Shown here in pieces: positions 31,425-33,360 of a DNA stretch of 33,360 bases. A model generated the notes under the pieces. It was not told the origin of the DNA. It searched no databases and saw nothing but the letters and a program-made list of their open reading frames with translations. A program made the translations under genes and the position numbers. Every line of letters starts with the position of its first letter. Within the stretch, counting starts at the first letter, position 1. The stretch lies in contig JBAUII010000114.1 of the NCBI GenBank assembly GCA_049682815.1, positions 1 to 33,360 on the forward strand, read 5' to 3'. This DNA comes from DASWID01 sp049682815 (lineage in GTDB: Bacteria; Desulfobacterota_D; UBA1144; Nemesobacterales; CSP1-2).

Positions 31425-32429
31425 TTACTTTAAAGACTCTTCAAAAGTTACGCTGATTAGCTGGCTTCCGGTGATCGAAGTAGAAATCATGGTAATAGGG
31501 TGTCCGGAATTAATTTCCCTAACTGATAGGGTGCTTACAGGAAGGGAATATTTTTGCCCCTCTACGGGCTGAAAGGTAAACTTGACCTTAGCTTCATCGG
31601 GAAGGCCGAAGATCTGGGCCTTGATAGGAACATTCTTTCCTACTTGAGTATCGGGTATTAGTAATTCACAACCCCAAGCATTGATATCAGAGTTAACGAA
31701 ACTACCATCCTCATCCTTAAGGCTGTATCTGAGCTTTCCTTCCTTACGGATTACCGTTGATGGTAAATTCTCGAACTTTACCGCCATCTGATTGTTTGTT
31801 AGAGCTATTATATCACCATTTATGAATTTATTATCTTTAAAGTCGAATACGCCTATCTCAAATTTACTCGGACTATTCACGTTAATGTCCTTGAATAAAA
31901 TAGTCGAGCTTAGTTGGCCAAACGCTACTTTAGGCTTTGTAATTGTTTTTAGCTCATTATCATTGAGATTGAGATCCTTTTCTACGCCTGACCTCGATAT
32001 ACTTATGCTGCCTTCCTCACCGGTGACGTTCAAACCTACGAGATTTGACATGGATTGTGGGACAAGAACTACTGGCCAGAGGTCCTTGGTTTGATTGAAT
32101 TTGATTTCACTTTTACTTGAACTGGAATTGCGTGTTCCAAGAGGTGTTATCGATATGATTTTTCCGATGTGCTTTGGATTTAGATAAATTTCTCCTGAAA
32201 TTGAGGTTAAAAGAATCTCCGTCGATAGAAGCAGGCGTGAACGGGTTTGCACGTTTGATCCGTTACCTTTTTCTCCCTCGGCCAGTAAACTCTGCTTCGT
32301 ACTATTATCGTCGAAATTATTTGAACTCTCAAACACAGAGCCATGAGCCGGCCTTATGCCTACCGAGGAAAGAACTAAGAGTGTACAGTAAATCAAATAC
32401 GTCGCTGAATAGGTTTTAATTGTCATCAA
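31425..32429 (-). CDS. Exported protein of unknown function
   Basis: A signal peptide (about 1-30, ending near RPAHGS) and a mature part of about 300 residues rich in beta-type patterns, Ser, Asn, Lys and Ile, with few Cys. Segments such as LRYSLKDEDGSFVNSDINAWG and VGKNVPIKAQIFGLPDEAKVKFTF recall immunoglobulin-like or cohesin-like strands, but I do not recognise a family. It is a stand-alone minus-strand gene, divergent from rho. It may be a secreted or surface protein with no visible enzyme motif. Confidence 0.6.
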   Translation of the reverse strand: MMTIKTYSATYLIYCTLLVLSSVGIRPAHGSVFESSNNFDDNSTKQSLLAEGEKGNGSNVQTRSRLLLSTEILLTSISGEIYLNPKHIGKIISITPLGTRNSSSSKSEIKFNQTKDLWPVVLVPQSMSNLVGLNVTGEEGSISISRSGVEKDLNLNDNELKTITKPKVAFGQLSSTILFKDINVNSPSKFEIGVFDFKDNKFINGDIIALTNNQMAVKFENLPSTVIRKEGKLRYSLKDEDGSFVNSDINAWGCELLIPDTQVGKNVPIKAQIFGLPDEAKVKFTFQPVEGQKYSLPVSTLSVREINSGHPITMISTSITGSQLISVTFEESLK

Positions 32430-32580
32430 TTCTCAATTGGATAATTGCAATAAATCTTAGTCTTATGTATAATTTAATTATAACACAAAATTAATTTTTA
32501 CTATTTGCTTCTAACAGTATAAGATTTTGTGCGATACCTAATTCGAGCATAGCAATATTTAGCCCTTGATTAAATTCCAC

Positions 32581-32610
32581 TTGACAAATCGTATTATTAG
32601 CGTGCATAAT
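32581..32610 (+). promoter_or_regulatory. rho: Promoter candidate for rho
   Basis: A consensus TTGACA (32581-32586), an 18-nt spacer and CATAAT (32605-32610). The expected start of transcription, near 32617, leaves an untranslated leader of about 105 nt before the rho ATG. The leader contains TCGAGA twice (near 32672 and 32705) and TCGAAG once. Rho commonly represses its own leader. Confidence 0.55.
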
Positions 32611-32722
32611 ATTAATCACATAGCTAAATGCAACTCTCGAAGGACCATTAAACTATTTCCTCTATATTGAGTCGAGATCTTTTATCCTAAGATTTATTAT
32701 TGAATCGAGAACATAAATATTT

Positions 32723-33360
32723 ATGGCAAGAGCTTCGAAAGCGCAACAATCCACCGAAGAAAAAGTGCTAGAAGGATCCGAGTCTCATTTCCTTAACTTA
32801 AATGAGCTAAGGGATAGGAGAACTTCAGATTTAATGAAGATGGCACGGGAGCTACATATCGAAGAAACAACTAGAATGTCAAAACAAGATCTTATATATG
32901 CGGTCTTAAGGGCCCAGAGCGAGAAGGAGGGGATGATATACGCCGAGGGTGTTCTCGAAATACTTTCGGAAGGTTACGGTTTTTTGAGATCGCCAAAATA
33001 CAGTTATCTTCCCGGTCCTGATGACATTTACGTCTCAAAATCACAGATCCGCTCATTTAATCTCAAGACAGGTGACACCGTTGGTGGCCAGGTCCGCCTT
33101 CCTAGAGAGGGAGAGAAGAACCTTGCGCTTTTGAAAATTGAGCAAGTAAACCAAGATTCACTTGAATCATGCAAGGACAGGGTTCCCTTCGAGGGGCTCG
33201 TCCCGCTTCACCCTGATGAGAAAATTAACCTAGAGTATGACCCCAACGAATTTTGCTCAAGAGTAATGGATCTATTTGTACCTGTGGGTAAAGGTCAAAG
33301 GGGCGTCCTAGTCGCGCCGCCAAGAACTGGAAAAACCATTCTTCTTCAGAGAATCGCAAA
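32723..33360 (+). CDS. rho: Transcription termination factor Rho (N-terminal part, cut by window end)
   Basis: Hexameric RNA-dependent ATPase that ends transcription. The frame is open to the window end; 212 residues are visible. There is an N-terminal Rho_N helical region (LNELRDRRTSDLMKMAREL, about 28-46), the RNA-binding cold-shock fold with GVLEILSEGYGFLRSPKYSY (about 82-101, RNP1-like GYGFLRS), and the start of the ATPase core with Walker A PPRTGKT at 199-205. An in-frame TAA lies 9 nt upstream of the ATG, so this is the first possible start. The ribosome site is weak. Confidence 0.96.
   Translation, partial: MARASKAQQSTEEKVLEGSESHFLNLNELRDRRTSDLMKMARELHIEETTRMSKQDLIYAVLRAQSEKEGMIYAEGVLEILSEGYGFLRSPKYSYLPGPDDIYVSKSQIRSFNLKTGDTVGGQVRLPREGEKNLALLKIEQVNQDSLESCKDRVPFEGLVPLHPDEKINLEYDPNEFCSRVMDLFVPVGKGQRGVLVAPPRTGKTILLQRIA

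Overview
The window is an ordinary-looking stretch of bacterial chromosome. It is moderately AT-rich and densely coded, with both strands used, and it carries no phage, IS element, CRISPR array, tRNA or rRNA that I can find. Several features point to a Gram-negative, deltaproteobacteria-like or Candidatus Dadabacteria-like lineage. These are a split ATP synthase locus with two b-type subunits, a TolQ/TolR/TonB-type envelope energy system, a SPOR protein, lipoprotein and exported-protein signals, the rimM-trmD-rplS order with an extra RNA methyltransferase domain next to TrmD, and the small type of glutamate-cysteine ligase. The lineage call is inference from gene content only.

Layout, left to right. 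(1) 1-291 is gene-poor DNA with a short palindromic and direct repeat. (2) 292-7628, minus strand: a cation/proton antiporter gene followed by atpF', atpF, atpH, atpA, atpG, atpD and atpC. Subunits a and c are absent. A strong promoter candidate containing a perfect 12-bp palindrome sits before the antiporter. (3) 7933-9972, minus: a zinc-ribbon/RDD membrane protein and glutamate-cysteine ligase. (4) 10131-11747, minus: two related exported proteins, one with a DsbA-like thioredoxin fold and one made only of repeated DsbC-like beta motifs. (5) 11844-13900, minus: a WalJ-like metallo-hydrolase and PurB, coupled by a TTGA stop/start overlap and preceded by a good promoter. (6) 13901-15518: AT-rich spacer with one lipoprotein gene and a possible broken small exported protein.

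(7) 15519-19719, plus: ffh, rpsP, khpA, rimM, trmD (with a fused second methyltransferase domain) and rplS, a translation and protein-targeting operon. (8) 19849-26091, minus: tolQ, tolR, a TonB/TolA-like protein, a histidine phosphatase, argS, a SPOR protein and a CDP-alcohol phosphatidyltransferase, mostly tightly packed. (9) 26092-28324: a 593-bp spacer, then a divergent pair, an exported lamin-tail-domain protein (minus) and a small exported protein (plus). (10) 28358-31327, minus: yebC-like gene, ruvC, ruvA, ruvB, the Holliday-junction operon. (11) 31425-32429, minus: an exported protein I do not recognise. (12) 32723 to the window end, plus: the N-terminal part of rho, with its own promoter and a leader of about 100 nt.

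Most of this is core housekeeping. The items most worth a second look are the Cys-free DsbC-motif repeat protein beside a DsbA-like enzyme, the TrmD fusion, the antiporter/ATP-synthase operon with its palindromic promoter, and the unrecognised exported proteins. I did not find clear evidence of an undescribed defence or mobile system here.
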